From: Flavobacterium anhuiense
GTDB taxonomy: Bacteria > Bacteroidota > Bacteroidia > Flavobacteriales > Flavobacteriaceae
Direction: 5' to 3'
Assembly (NCBI RefSeq): GCF_900101855.1
Contig: NZ_FMVC01000001.1
Coordinates: 62,001 to 126,000, forward strand
DNA length: 64,000 bases
The notes under the pieces are model-generated. The model was not told the origin of the DNA and did no database searches. It was given only the letters and a program-made list of their open reading frames with translations. This document shows, piece by piece, positions 22,194 through 31,923 of this stretch; position 1 is the stretch's first letter; the number at the start of each line of letters is the position of its first letter. The position numbers were made by a program, and so were the translations under genes.

Positions 22194-24215
22194 ATGAAAA
22201 ACATCATTGAATCAGAAAGCTACAAAATTCAAAAACCAGAAAGCTGGGCGCCTACAATTAACGACGATCAACTTATTGAATATATAAAAGAATCGGATTT
22301 CTCTAATAAACAAGTTGACGAAGGGCGTGATTTCTGCTATTTCTTAGATAAAGTTTATTACACAAGTGATACTGAAAACAGCGAATATGCCTGCGTTGCC
22401 TATACACTTAACGAACCATCAAACCTAGAAAGCGCTTCGGTAAGAGATGTTGTTGTCGAAGAAAATGAGACATATGTTATACACCGAATCAGCGTTTTGA
22501 GAGATGGCGTTTTGATTGATAAAATTGCCGATACCAAAATTAAAGTTTTAGACAGCGAAAATCAAAGTGAAGGCGGTATTTTGAGCAGCAACAAAAAAGT
22601 AAATATTACCATTAAGGATTTACGTTTATATGATGTTTTAATTACTGAAGATTCTCGCACAAAGGTTTTTACAGATCGCGATTTTATGCGAAAAGAGTTT
22701 CTTAAATATGTATACGTTACACCAAGTTCGTATTGGGCTTATGGAAAATATAAATTTTCATTTATCAATGATAGAAAAGAAACAATCGCTTACAAAAAAA
22801 CATTTTTCAGAAATGAAGAGGGAAATGTCATAGAACCAGAAATCAATTACCTGAAAAAAGGAGAGCGATTTGTAATCGAAAAAGAAAATTACATTAATTC
22901 GTTTGATGTTAATAGAGAAATTGCGCCTTTTATTGATTTTGCCACAGATCGAAATTGGATTGATTTATCTAATTATATTTCTCCACTTTATGAAGAAATC
23001 TATAGTAAAGCTTCTCTAAAAGAATTTGCTCCAAATCTTGTTGAAAAACTAGATGCCATTGCAGATCAAGACGAAAAGTTACAGTTTGCTATTGACTATG
23101 TTCAGAGTCATGTTTACTATATTTTTAATGCTGATGAAATGAACGGCCACAAACCGCAGGAACCATCGGTAACTTATGATAACAAACAGGGTGACTGTAA
23201 AGCAAAATCGGTTTTATTGAAAGTCGTTTTAGATTATATCAATGTTGATTCTTCTGTAGTATTGGTAAACTTCAACTCAGATCATTACATCAAATATTAT
23301 CTTCCTTCTCTATTGACTTTTAATCACGTTATTGTAAAAATCAATTACAAAGGCGAAACTTATTTTGTTGATGCGACTTCGAGAGATGAATTTGGTTTAA
23401 TTGAAAACCGTGGCTACATCTATTTTATGCATTATTTGGAAGTGAAACCAAATCAGGAATTGGCGATTAAAGAACCTCATAAATTTTCTTATTATGGCAT
23501 AAATGAGAAAGTCGATTTTAGTGCTCAAAATAATACAGGAAAGTTAAAACTGGTTACGACTTACAAAGGAAATCGTGCCAATTATATGCGTAAATATTTC
23601 AAAAACACCAACAAAAGAGAAATAATAGACAGCTGGAATAATTTCTTGTTTTATACTTTAAATTATTCTAACGATCGAAACGGAACAGATATCAGAACCA
23701 TTTTTAAAGATGCAACAATTGAGATTGTAAGCGATGACAAAAAGCTAAACGAGTTTACAATTCAGTACAACACTTCGATTGAAAATCCGTATTTTGTCGA
23801 TGCAGAAAAAAATCGTTTTTTAATGTATTTTGATCGAAATGTGGTTAAAAATGCAGCACGTGATTTTATGCACAATGACCTTTCGTTCTGGCATAATTTT
23901 GATAACGAGAAATATGAAATCAATTTAACGACAGATCAGAAGATAGACACCCAGGAAAAATATACTATTCAAGAAAGTACTATTGTAAATCCGTATTTTG
24001 ATTATATAAGCCGTAAAAAAGTGACCAAAAACGGCGCTTCTATAAGTATTGATTATAAACCATTAATCAATCTAGAAATTCCAATTGAAGATTTTGAAGA
24101 TTTTAGAAATGCGCATCATGAAGTTGCTGACAGTAATTTCGGAATTGGAATCGACATTATTGAAGAAGGCTTGTTGAATATGCTGAAATACAGTTTTAAG
24201 AAACGTCTTAAATAA
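22194..24215 (+). CDS. transglutaminase-fold protein (DUF3857-like architecture)
   Basis: A 673-residue protein. The central region has a transglutaminase-like catalytic core: Cys335 in KQGDCKAKSVLLKVVLDY, a His in TFNHVIVKINYKGE and an Asp in YFVDATSRDE. The first ~220 and the last ~250 residues look beta-rich, as in DUF3857/transglutaminase proteins of Bacteroidota. These are usually exported, but this one begins MKNIIESESYKIQK with no signal peptide, so it may be cytoplasmic. The function is unknown. Protease or peptide-amidase-like activity is possible for the fold. It is a single gene with its own terminator. Confidence 0.75.
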   Translation: MKNIIESESYKIQKPESWAPTINDDQLIEYIKESDFSNKQVDEGRDFCYFLDKVYYTSDTENSEYACVAYTLNEPSNLESASVRDVVVEENETYVIHRISVLRDGVLIDKIADTKIKVLDSENQSEGGILSSNKKVNITIKDLRLYDVLITEDSRTKVFTDRDFMRKEFLKYVYVTPSSYWAYGKYKFSFINDRKETIAYKKTFFRNEEGNVIEPEINYLKKGERFVIEKENYINSFDVNREIAPFIDFATDRNWIDLSNYISPLYEEIYSKASLKEFAPNLVEKLDAIADQDEKLQFAIDYVQSHVYYIFNADEMNGHKPQEPSVTYDNKQGDCKAKSVLLKVVLDYINVDSSVVLVNFNSDHYIKYYLPSLLTFNHVIVKINYKGETYFVDATSRDEFGLIENRGYIYFMHYLEVKPNQELAIKEPHKFSYYGINEKVDFSAQNNTGKLKLVTTYKGNRANYMRKYFKNTNKREIIDSWNNFLFYTLNYSNDRNGTDIRTIFKDATIEIVSDDKKLNEFTIQYNTSIENPYFVDAEKNRFLMYFDRNVVKNAARDFMHNDLSFWHNFDNEKYEINLTTDQKIDTQEKYTIQESTIVNPYFDYISRKKVTKNGASISIDYKPLINLEIPIEDFEDFRNAHHEVADSNFGIGIDIIEEGLLNMLKYSFKKRLK

Positions 24216-24228
24216 AATTTGGATATAG

Positions 24229-24260
24229 AAAAAGCGAGGTTTTTAAAGCCTCGCTTTTTT
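24229..24260 (+). terminator. intrinsic terminator after the transglutaminase-fold gene
   Basis: AAAGCGAGG (24231-24239) and CCTCGCTTT (24249-24257) with a T-run to 24260. Confidence 0.9.
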
Positions 24261-24285
24261 ATTTAATGCATTTATATAATTATTT

Positions 24286-24423
24286 TTAACACATAGAAAC
24301 ATAGTTTGAAGACTTAAAAAAAAGGCGTTTCACTAATTTAAACACACATAGTTGTCTATGTGTAGAAACCTGTTTCTTTTGTTCTTTTTTTACAACACAA
24401 AAATCTATGTTTCTATGTGTTAA
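24286..24423. repeat. nested hairpin repeat built on ACACATAG
   Basis: Perfect 19-base inverted arms TTAACACATAGAAACATAG (24286-24304) and the complement at 24405-24423 enclose about 100 bases. Inside is a second hairpin, ACACATAG-TTGT-CTATGTGT (24344-24363), built from the same word. It lies between the convergent transglutaminase-fold and GH3 genes. No ORF is present. Confidence 0.75.
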
Positions 24424-24451
24424 ACTTTACTTTTTAATTTTAGCCAATGAA

Positions 24452-26680
24452 TTAATTTACTAATTCAAAATCAGATTTTAATTTTATATCTGCTGACGAA
24501 GCTCCAATCATTACTTCGAAATCTCCTGGTTCAGCAACCCATTCTAATTTATTATTGTAGAAAGAAAGTTTCTCTTTGTCAATTGTAAATTCGATTGTTT
24601 TAGATTCACCTGCATTTAATTTCAATTTTTGGAAATCTTTCAATTCTAAAACTGGTCTCACAACAGATCCAAATTTATCTTTCAAATACAATTGAACTAC
24701 TTCCTCTCCAGCAACTTTTCCAGTATTTTTCAATTGGAAAGAAACTTTAATTGTTTCGTTGCTTTTTATTTTATTTGAAGATAATTTTAGACCAGAATAC
24801 TCAAACGTTGTATAGCTCAAACCGTATCCAAAAGGAAATTTTGGAGAATTTTTCAAATCGATATAAGCCGAAACATAGTTAGTTGAATTTTCATCTTTTG
24901 CAGGTCTTCCCGTACTGAAGTGATTGTAATAAATTGGCACTTGCCCTACTTCTCTTGGGAAAGTCATTGGCAATTTTCCTGATGGGTTGTAATCTCCAAA
25001 TAAAACATTTGCAATTGCATTTCCAGCTTCAGTTCCTAACCACCAAGTGTACATAATTGCAGGAACATTGTCTGCTGTCCAATTGAAAACAAGAGGTCTT
25101 CCTGCATTAATTAAAACTACAACTGGTTTTCCTGTAGCCATAACTGCTTTTATCAAATCTTCTTGAACTCCTGGCAAATGAATATCGCTTCGACTTTTTG
25201 CCTCACCACTCATATCGTGTCTTTCACCAACACTCAAAATAACAACATCGGCTTGTTTGGCAGTTGCCACAGCTTCTGCAAAATCATCTTTATTGTCACC
25301 TGTAACCTCACAGCCTTTTGCGTACAATAATTTAGTGTTTTTGCCTACTTTATTTTGCAAACCATCCCATTGTGAAACTACCCATTTATCGTAGTTTACC
25401 TCTGGTAATTCTACAGCCCAAAATCCCATATTGGCTTTGTATTCTTTTACCATTGGTCCGATAAAAGCAATTGTTTTCGTGCTTTTTGAAATTGGTAAAG
25501 TTTGGTTTTCATTCTTTAATAAAACGATACTTTTCTCAGCCATTTCAAGAGCCGCTTTTCTGTGCTCTGGATTTGCTAAGGCTTTTTCTTCTCTCTTTGG
25601 ATCTGAATATTTGTAAGGATCATCAAATAATCCTAATTCAAATTTCTTGCGAAGAATACGTCTTACAGCGTCATCAACCAAATCTATAGAAACTCTGCCT
25701 TCTTTTACTAATTCTGCTAAATTCTTACGGTATGCATTACTTTCCATATCCATGTCGCTTCCTGCAGTAATAGCAGAATATGCAGCTTCTTTAAGATCTT
25801 TAGAATAACCGTGAGCAACCATTTCTCCAATTGATCCCCAGTCTGAAACTACGAAACCTTGAAAATTCCATTTTCCTTTTAAAATATCTCTTTGCAAATG
25901 CGCATTTCCTGTTGCAGGAATTCCGTTAATATCGTTGAACGAATTCATGAATGTCGCCGCTCCAGCGTCTAAAGCTGCTTTGAAAGGCGGCAAATACGTT
26001 TCTAAAAGCATTCTTTCGCTCATATCAACAGAGTTGTAATCTCTTCCTCCAACACCTGCTCCATAAGCTGCAAAGTGTTTTACGCAAGCCATAACCGAGT
26101 TTAAATCTCCTAATTTATTTCCTTGAAAACCTTTTACTCTCGCATAAGCAATTTTAGAACCTAAATAAGTGTCTTCTCCTGCGCCTTCCATTACACGTCC
26201 CCAACGAGGATCGCGTGCAATATCAACCATTGGAGCAAATGTCCAATGAATTCCACTTGCTGCTGCTTCGGTCGCAGCAACACGAGCACCCAATTCAATA
26301 GCGGCTAAATCCCAGCTTGCTGCTTCTGCCAATGGCAACGGAAAAGTGGTTTTATATCCGTGGATAACATCCTGACCAAACAACAACGGAATTTTAAGTC
26401 TTGACTGCATCGCCAATTCTTGATATCCTCTGGTATATTTTGTTCCGATAACATTTAGCATCGAACCGATTAAACCTGCTTTTATTTCCGCTTGTTTGTT
26501 TGGATTTATGGTAATTGGTCCCGTAGCCTGATTATCGCCAGTATATTGATTCAACTGGCCGACTTTTTCTTCAATTGTCATTTTTTTCAACAGATCATTG
26601 ACTTTCTGATCTATTGTCTGCTGTTGTGCCGACGCCAAAAGCGAAAGCATAAACAGCGTAATTGTGGTTACTTTTTTCAT
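24452..26680 (-). CDS. bglX: GH3 beta-glucosidase, periplasmic
   Basis: A 742-residue exported enzyme with a Sec signal peptide (MKKVTTITLFMLSLLASAQQ). The GH3 (alpha/beta)8 domain is near 25-370, with KHFAAYGAG and the nucleophile Asp280 in VVSDWGS. The (alpha/beta)6 sandwich is near 390-600 (SVGERHDMSGEAKSRSD). A fibronectin III-like domain closes the protein (YGLSYTTFEYSGL onward). It is closest in layout to BglX and would release glucose from short beta-gluco-oligosaccharides. It is the last gene of the polysaccharide utilisation locus, 11 bases after a GH30 gene, so it probably completes breakdown in the periplasm. Confidence 0.94.
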   Translation of the reverse strand: MKKVTTITLFMLSLLASAQQQTIDQKVNDLLKKMTIEEKVGQLNQYTGDNQATGPITINPNKQAEIKAGLIGSMLNVIGTKYTRGYQELAMQSRLKIPLLFGQDVIHGYKTTFPLPLAEAASWDLAAIELGARVAATEAAASGIHWTFAPMVDIARDPRWGRVMEGAGEDTYLGSKIAYARVKGFQGNKLGDLNSVMACVKHFAAYGAGVGGRDYNSVDMSERMLLETYLPPFKAALDAGAATFMNSFNDINGIPATGNAHLQRDILKGKWNFQGFVVSDWGSIGEMVAHGYSKDLKEAAYSAITAGSDMDMESNAYRKNLAELVKEGRVSIDLVDDAVRRILRKKFELGLFDDPYKYSDPKREEKALANPEHRKAALEMAEKSIVLLKNENQTLPISKSTKTIAFIGPMVKEYKANMGFWAVELPEVNYDKWVVSQWDGLQNKVGKNTKLLYAKGCEVTGDNKDDFAEAVATAKQADVVILSVGERHDMSGEAKSRSDIHLPGVQEDLIKAVMATGKPVVVLINAGRPLVFNWTADNVPAIMYTWWLGTEAGNAIANVLFGDYNPSGKLPMTFPREVGQVPIYYNHFSTGRPAKDENSTNYVSAYIDLKNSPKFPFGYGLSYTTFEYSGLKLSSNKIKSNETIKVSFQLKNTGKVAGEEVVQLYLKDKFGSVVRPVLELKDFQKLKLNAGESKTIEFTIDKEKLSFYNNKLEWVAEPGDFEVMIGASSADIKLKSDFELVN

Positions 26681-26691
26681 AGTTTAAGTTT

Positions 26692-28116
26692 TTACCAAAC
26701 GAAAGTAGCAACTGCACCTGCGTTTAGTGTGGTTGTGGTTTGTTTTTGGTTGTATTTAATATTAAATGTTTCTGCCGAAGCTCCATCATTTTCTACAATT
26801 AAAACGGTTTGTCCCGATGGAGTTTTAAAAGCTACATTATGTAAGTTTCCTGCAATATTACTTCCAATTCTTACCGAACCTTCTGGAACAAATTTAGAAG
26901 CATGCCCAATAATATAATATCCAACCTCTCTTTTGATATTCTGATTTTGGTCAATCATCAAAGCTCCTTTACAAGTCGAACATCCTCCTGGCGTAAAAGG
27001 TTTGTAGAACTCATCATTTGCCAATCCCCATGAAAGTGCATTTTTACTCCAGTTTCTCATTGAACCGATTACCACATTTTTCACGCTCCATTTTAGGTCT
27101 GTTTCAAAATTAGTTCCTGAACCAGTATATTGTTCGGTAAAATACAAATCTTTATTTGGAAATTCATTATGAACAGTCGTCAAAGCGCTAATGTCTCCTT
27201 CGTACAAGTGAAAAGCTGATCCTGTTACAAACGGATTTGCTTTTGGATCTCTTAAAATCGTCAAAGGATATTCTGGCTTATTACAATTGTGATCATAAAC
27301 AATAATTTTAGTTTTGATTCCTGCTTTCGCGAAAGCGGGACCCAAATGATTCCCAATAAAATCTGCCTGCTGTTCCGCCAACATTAACATACTTGGATTG
27401 TTTCCTGGATGTAATGGCTCATTTTGAGGTGTAATGGCGTCAATAACAATTCCGTGCGATTTCATTGCTTGAATGTATTTTACAAAATACTGCGCATAAA
27501 CTCCGTAATATTTTGGCTGTAAGCTTCCGCCTTTAGAACTTCCGTTGTCTTTCATCCACACTGGAGGTGACCAAGGAGACCCCATTATTTTAATCTTAGG
27601 ATTTATGGCTAAAATCTCTTTTAAAACCGGAATAACATCGTTTAAATCTGGACCAAGATTAAAGTGTTCCAAATTCATATCTGTTTGTCCTTCTGGCATA
27701 TCATCATACGAAAAAACTTTTTCATTCAAATCTGATGCTCCAATACTTATTCTTAAATAACTTAGACCAATTGCATTGTCTTTTCTTGAAAATAATTCCT
27801 GAAGTAACGCTTCTCTTTTGGCCTTATCTAATTTTTTGATAGCCTGAGCGCTTCCTCCTGTTAACGAGAATCCGAAACCTTCAATGGTTTGAAATTTCTC
27901 AGCTGGATTTACTTCAATAGTCTGATTTGAATTTGTCTCTGAACTAAAAACCAAATCAGTTTGTTTTTTAAGTTTTGAAGTTTCATCTGTAGTAGTAATC
28001 CAAGATTCTACTTTTCCAGAATTGGCAGTAACACTTTTTGAAGATCCACAGTTAAACTGCATCGCAATTAATGGCAGCAAAACTAGGATTTGAAGTTTTT
28101 TGTTGATGTTTTTCAT
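26692..28116 (-). CDS. GH30 glycanase, lipoprotein (type A, copy 1)
   Basis: A 474-residue lipoprotein (signal peptide ending IAMQFNC, Cys23). The GH30 barrel has FQTIEGFGFSLTGGSA near residues 75-90, MGSPWSPPVWMKDNG, the acid/base Glu in ITPQNEPLHPGNNPSM and the nucleophile Glu in LYFTEQYTG. A small beta-sandwich closes the protein. It is clearly homologous to 31924-33384 and looks like the endo-beta-1,6-glucanase branch (GH30_3). The subfamily call is an inference. It is two bases from the EEP-family gene and 11 bases from GH3, so all belong to one transcript. Confidence 0.88.
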   Translation of the reverse strand: MKNINKKLQILVLLPLIAMQFNCGSSKSVTANSGKVESWITTTDETSKLKKQTDLVFSSETNSNQTIEVNPAEKFQTIEGFGFSLTGGSAQAIKKLDKAKREALLQELFSRKDNAIGLSYLRISIGASDLNEKVFSYDDMPEGQTDMNLEHFNLGPDLNDVIPVLKEILAINPKIKIMGSPWSPPVWMKDNGSSKGGSLQPKYYGVYAQYFVKYIQAMKSHGIVIDAITPQNEPLHPGNNPSMLMLAEQQADFIGNHLGPAFAKAGIKTKIIVYDHNCNKPEYPLTILRDPKANPFVTGSAFHLYEGDISALTTVHNEFPNKDLYFTEQYTGSGTNFETDLKWSVKNVVIGSMRNWSKNALSWGLANDEFYKPFTPGGCSTCKGALMIDQNQNIKREVGYYIIGHASKFVPEGSVRIGSNIAGNLHNVAFKTPSGQTVLIVENDGASAETFNIKYNQKQTTTTLNAGAVATFVW

Positions 28117-28118
28117 TT

Positions 28119-28958
28119 TTAATCTATTTCTATTAAGACAGGCAAATGATCTGACGGATATTTTAAATCTTTAGAATCACTTAACACTGCGTGTTTTTGA
28201 ACTTTTAAACCACTATTTTTGGATATAAAAATGTAGTCTAATAATAAGGTTACGGGTTCGTTGTGTTTGAAATCATTGAAAGTTCCAGAAGGTCCAAAAG
28301 GTTTTTCTTTTGAAACATCTTTAGTATCATCCATTACTTTTTTGATTTCGCCAATTTGCGTTGTGTTTGGTTCAGAATTGAAATCACCCATTAAAAAAGC
28401 GGGATAATTTTTAGTGTTCAATTCTTTTATTTTAGAAAGAACAAGCTGTACGCCTTTTACCCTTGCTTCTTCACCCATATGATCCAAATGCAAATTGAAA
28501 ACCCAAAATATTTTTTTAGTTTTTAAATCTTTAAAAAGTCCGTAAGTACAAACTCTATTGCAGGCTGCATCCCAACCTCTAGAAACTACATTTGGAGTTT
28601 CAGACAGCCAGAAAGTGTTAGATTGTTCGACTTTAAAACGATCTTTTTTATAGTAAATCGTACAAGCTTCTCCCAATCCGCCTTCTTCTCTTCCTAATCC
28701 AAATCTGTTATAATTTGGCAAAGCCGATGCAATATCTAAAACTTGATTTGGCGTTGCTTCCTGAACTCCAAAAATTTCTGGACTGTAAAAACCGATCTGA
28801 GCTGTGAAATAATCCTTTCGTTTTGGCCAAGCATTCTCTCCATCTGAAGCAACATCCAAACGAATATTATAAGTCATAATTTTTAAATTCTGACCATAAA
28901 ATGAGTTCACGGCTAAAAGCAGCATCACTGCAAAAACAAGTTTGTTTATCTTTTTCAT
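28119..28958 (-). CDS. exported EEP-family (endonuclease/exonuclease/phosphatase) protein
   Basis: A 279-residue protein with a signal peptide (MKKINKLVFAVMLLLAVNSFYGQ) and the complete EEP catalytic set: MTYNIRLD near residue 28, FGVQEA near 63-68, NLHLDHMG near 155-162, GDFNSEP near 190-196, LDYIF near 246 and SDHLPV near 269-274. EEP enzymes cleave phosphodiester or phosphomonoester bonds using divalent metal. It is embedded in the glycoside hydrolase operon, so it may remove a phosphorylated substituent from the glycan or from a co-occurring lipid or nucleic acid. That role is inferred from position only. Confidence 0.85.
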   Translation of the reverse strand: MKKINKLVFAVMLLLAVNSFYGQNLKIMTYNIRLDVASDGENAWPKRKDYFTAQIGFYSPEIFGVQEATPNQVLDIASALPNYNRFGLGREEGGLGEACTIYYKKDRFKVEQSNTFWLSETPNVVSRGWDAACNRVCTYGLFKDLKTKKIFWVFNLHLDHMGEEARVKGVQLVLSKIKELNTKNYPAFLMGDFNSEPNTTQIGEIKKVMDDTKDVSKEKPFGPSGTFNDFKHNEPVTLLLDYIFISKNSGLKVQKHAVLSDSKDLKYPSDHLPVLIEID

Positions 28959-29030
28959 GTTAAAAAATTTTAATCTTGTAAAGCTAGTGTTTACGAGGCT
29001 TTAAAGAAAAAAATCTATTTAAAAGTTATG

Positions 29031-30101
29031 TTAATTATACACTCTTACGTAATCAATTTCATAAGTGGCACTTTTGAAATTTGGATCTACGGCTCCTCCG
29101 AAATTTCCTCCCATTGCTAAATTTAAAATCACAAAGAATTTCTGATTGAACGGTGTTGTACTTGAGTTTTTATAAGTGTAAAATAAATTATCATCTACAT
29201 AAAATTTGATGCTTTCGGCATCCCATTCGGCAGCATAAATATGAAACTCTGTTGTCGAATTTGGCACTGTTGTCGTTTTGGTATCTGGTGTATTTCCTGA
29301 ACGCCCTGGAGAATGCAGCGACGAATGAATCACATTTGGATTATTTCCAACTGATTCTAAAATGTCGATTTCTCCACATAACGGCCATCCTGCTGTATCT
29401 ATATTATCTCCCAATAACCAGAAAGCTGGCCACGTGCCACCGCCAACAGGTAATTTTGCTCGAACTTCTGCTCTTCCGTATTTAAAAGAAAATTTGCCTT
29501 TTGTCAGCATTCTTGTAGAAGTGTATTGGCTTTCTTGGTAAGCTTCTTTGATTGCTGTGATTTTCAAAAGACCTCCTTCGATTTTTACATTTTCGGAGCG
29601 GTTTGTATAATATTGTAATTCGTTATTCCCAAAACCGTTTCCAGTTCCTAAATCATAACCCCATTTATTAGCATCTGGCGCTCCATCTGTATTAAATTCG
29701 TCTGCCCAGATTATTTTTCTGGCTACGAAAATATTTACTGTTGTAGACGTATTAATATATTTTATGCCATTAAATGCTGTAACATCAATAGTGTAGGTTT
29801 TGGTTCCTGGCTGAGTAAATTCATATGAAAAATTGCTAGTTGTAAACTCTTTTGTTTCATTGTTTACCACAACCTTATATGACTTTGCATTAGGAGCTTC
29901 GATCTTTAAATTAATTTTTCCGCTTCCGTCTCCATTTGGCATTTCGGCAGTTTTTCCAATTACATCAACTTGTACTGAGATTTTATCAGGAGCTACGACA
30001 GGACTATCGGTCGTATCATTATTACTGCTGCAAGACTGAAATACAAACAATAGGATTAAAGTAAATACTGCTGCTCTATTGGCGAGATTGATTATTTTCA
30101 T
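29031..30101 (-). CDS. GH16 endo-beta-1,3-glucanase (laminarinase-like), lipoprotein
   Basis: A 356-residue lipoprotein (Cys24 in FVFQSC). Residues about 35-125 form an Ig/PKD-like beta domain. Residues about 128-356 are a GH16 domain, with WADEFNTDGAPDANKW, YYTNRSENVKIEGGLL, PAFWLLGDN and the catalytic GEIDILESVGN. Laminarinase-type members of GH16 have this insert-containing ExDxxE motif. It probably cuts internal beta-1,3 bonds of laminarin-like glucan at the cell surface. It is part of the large minus-strand glucan operon, 72 bases upstream of the EEP-family gene. Confidence 0.93.
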   Translation of the reverse strand: MKIINLANRAAVFTLILLFVFQSCSSNNDTTDSPVVAPDKISVQVDVIGKTAEMPNGDGSGKINLKIEAPNAKSYKVVVNNETKEFTTSNFSYEFTQPGTKTYTIDVTAFNGIKYINTSTTVNIFVARKIIWADEFNTDGAPDANKWGYDLGTGNGFGNNELQYYTNRSENVKIEGGLLKITAIKEAYQESQYTSTRMLTKGKFSFKYGRAEVRAKLPVGGGTWPAFWLLGDNIDTAGWPLCGEIDILESVGNNPNVIHSSLHSPGRSGNTPDTKTTTVPNSTTEFHIYAAEWDAESIKFYVDDNLFYTYKNSSTTPFNQKFFVILNLAMGGNFGGAVDPNFKSATYEIDYVRVYN

Positions 30102-30161
30102 CTTTTTATTATTTAAATGGTTTAGTTAATAAATTGAATATCAAGATAAATATTATTTCGT

Positions 30162-31907
30162 CTACTTTTTGTTTTTGTTCATAACAAAGTCAAAATAGTT
30201 CAGATTAAAACCTCCTTTTTCAAATACAGCTTTTACTTTATTTGAACCTGATCTCAATACAATATTAGATAAAACAACTGTTTTCCATTTATCATTCCCT
30301 CCAGTTGAAGGAAGTGATATCACTGTTGATTTTGCTCCTCCTTCAGTCTCTAAATACAATTTCCCTTCTGCTTTTTCGCTTGAATAACGAATCGCAACAT
30401 TGTAAGTCCCTTCTTTTGCATCGACAGTATACTGAATCCATTCTCCGTCTTCGATAAATGAAACTTGATAGCCGTTTGAATCTTTATCCTTACATGGCAA
30501 AATATCAACTCCATCATTTCTCATGCTATTACCGCGATTCCATTGCTCGTCTTTTCCAGTTACCGATCTGTAATTTATAAAATCAGTATCAGAATAGGCT
30601 TTCCCGTTGGTTCCCAAATCATAATGCGTTGCCGTAATTTTGCCAGGAACTGCGTTCTTCTTGTATGGTTTTGTATCGTCTGTCTGCACTTGTCTAAACA
30701 TAGCATCTATTACATCTGGCTTAACGGTTACATTTTCCATTTTGTAATTGTCTGCTATTTTCATCAAGGTCTTTTTTGCAAATTCTGGAGATGGTTTTGG
30801 TCCTCCGTCTTTCCAATATTTCAATAAAACATCATATTCTGGAATTTTAGTAACAGAAGTAACTCCAGCAATGTTGTCTATTTTTTTCATTGGCCAGAAT
30901 GCCCATCCAATGTTGTTTGTTTCAACCAAAGTCAAAGCATCTTTAAACCAAACATTAGAATTTTCTCCACTTTCTCCCATCCAGATTGGCACATTGTACT
31001 TTTCTCTATAGCCCAACATCTGTTCAATCGAAGCCTTGTCGGTATAGTTCCAATATTTGTGAAAACTTAAAGCCAGATTGTCATCCCAAAGAGGAAAAAT
31101 TCCGTTGTAGTTATTTCCCCAGCAGTTTCCTTCAATAAAAATTAAATGATTGGTATCGACTTCGCGAATGGCTTTTGTAACCGCAACCATCAAATCTCTT
31201 AAAGGTCCGTTTGAATTTTCGTCACAGCCATTTTTGTTTGATCCTGTAAAATTCCAGTTTGGCTCGTTGATAATATCATAAGCGCCAATCCAAGGATTAT
31301 CTCGGTAACGAGAAGCCAATTTCTTCCATAAAGCAATCATTTTTTTCTGATTAGCTTCGCTTTGCCAAAGTGCAGGTTTTGTCGTGTCAAAGTCCGAAAT
31401 TGCCGCATCGTTTCCTTGTCCGCCTGGAGCAGCGTGCAAATCTAAAATCAGGTATATTTTATTTTCTGCACACCATTTCAGCAAATTGTCTGTCATGGTA
31501 AAACCTTCTTCGATCCAAGTGATTTCACCGCTTTTTTCTTGCTCGATTGGTGGAGTATAAAGATTGTAATGCATTGGAAGACGAATAGAATTAAATCCCC
31601 ATTTTGCCAAAGAATCGATATCTCGTTTTGTGATTCCGTTTTCTTTATAGGCTGCGTAGAATTCTTTTGTTCCCTCTTCGCCAATTACATCTTGTATTTT
31701 TTGTCGAATTTGATATTGCGGACTGGCAAATGGCTGGGTCTTCAACATATAGCCTTCCTGCACCATCCATCCGCCAAGACCTAAACCTCTTAAAAGAACA
31801 TTTTTGCCATTACCGTCAACAATTTTTTGTCCGTCTCTATGCAAGAAACCTTGTCCGAAAGAAGCAATCGAAATGAGAAGCTGTGCTGCTAAAATTATTT
31901 TTTTCAT
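30162..31907 (-). CDS. GH5 glycoside hydrolase with C-terminal CBM6
   Basis: The start is MKKIILAAQLLISIASFGQG at 31907 (581 residues), which gives a proper signal peptide. An upstream in-frame ATG at 31961 lies inside the preceding gene and is rejected. The GH5 domain (about 20-390) has LRGLGLGGWMVQEGYML, FNSIRLPMHYNLY, LDLHAAPGGQGN, the acid/base Glu in YDIINEPNW and the nucleophile Glu in IWMGESGENS. The C-terminal ~140 residues match CBM6 (INYRSVTGKDEQWNRG, SFIEDGEWIQYTVDA). The likely substrate is a beta-glucan. The subfamily cannot be set from sequence alone. It is 16 bases after a GH30 gene. Confidence 0.9.
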   Translation of the reverse strand: MKKIILAAQLLISIASFGQGFLHRDGQKIVDGNGKNVLLRGLGLGGWMVQEGYMLKTQPFASPQYQIRQKIQDVIGEEGTKEFYAAYKENGITKRDIDSLAKWGFNSIRLPMHYNLYTPPIEQEKSGEITWIEEGFTMTDNLLKWCAENKIYLILDLHAAPGGQGNDAAISDFDTTKPALWQSEANQKKMIALWKKLASRYRDNPWIGAYDIINEPNWNFTGSNKNGCDENSNGPLRDLMVAVTKAIREVDTNHLIFIEGNCWGNNYNGIFPLWDDNLALSFHKYWNYTDKASIEQMLGYREKYNVPIWMGESGENSNVWFKDALTLVETNNIGWAFWPMKKIDNIAGVTSVTKIPEYDVLLKYWKDGGPKPSPEFAKKTLMKIADNYKMENVTVKPDVIDAMFRQVQTDDTKPYKKNAVPGKITATHYDLGTNGKAYSDTDFINYRSVTGKDEQWNRGNSMRNDGVDILPCKDKDSNGYQVSFIEDGEWIQYTVDAKEGTYNVAIRYSSEKAEGKLYLETEGGAKSTVISLPSTGGNDKWKTVVLSNIVLRSGSNKVKAVFEKGGFNLNYFDFVMNKNKK

Positions 31908-31923
31908 ACGAATGGTTCTAAAT

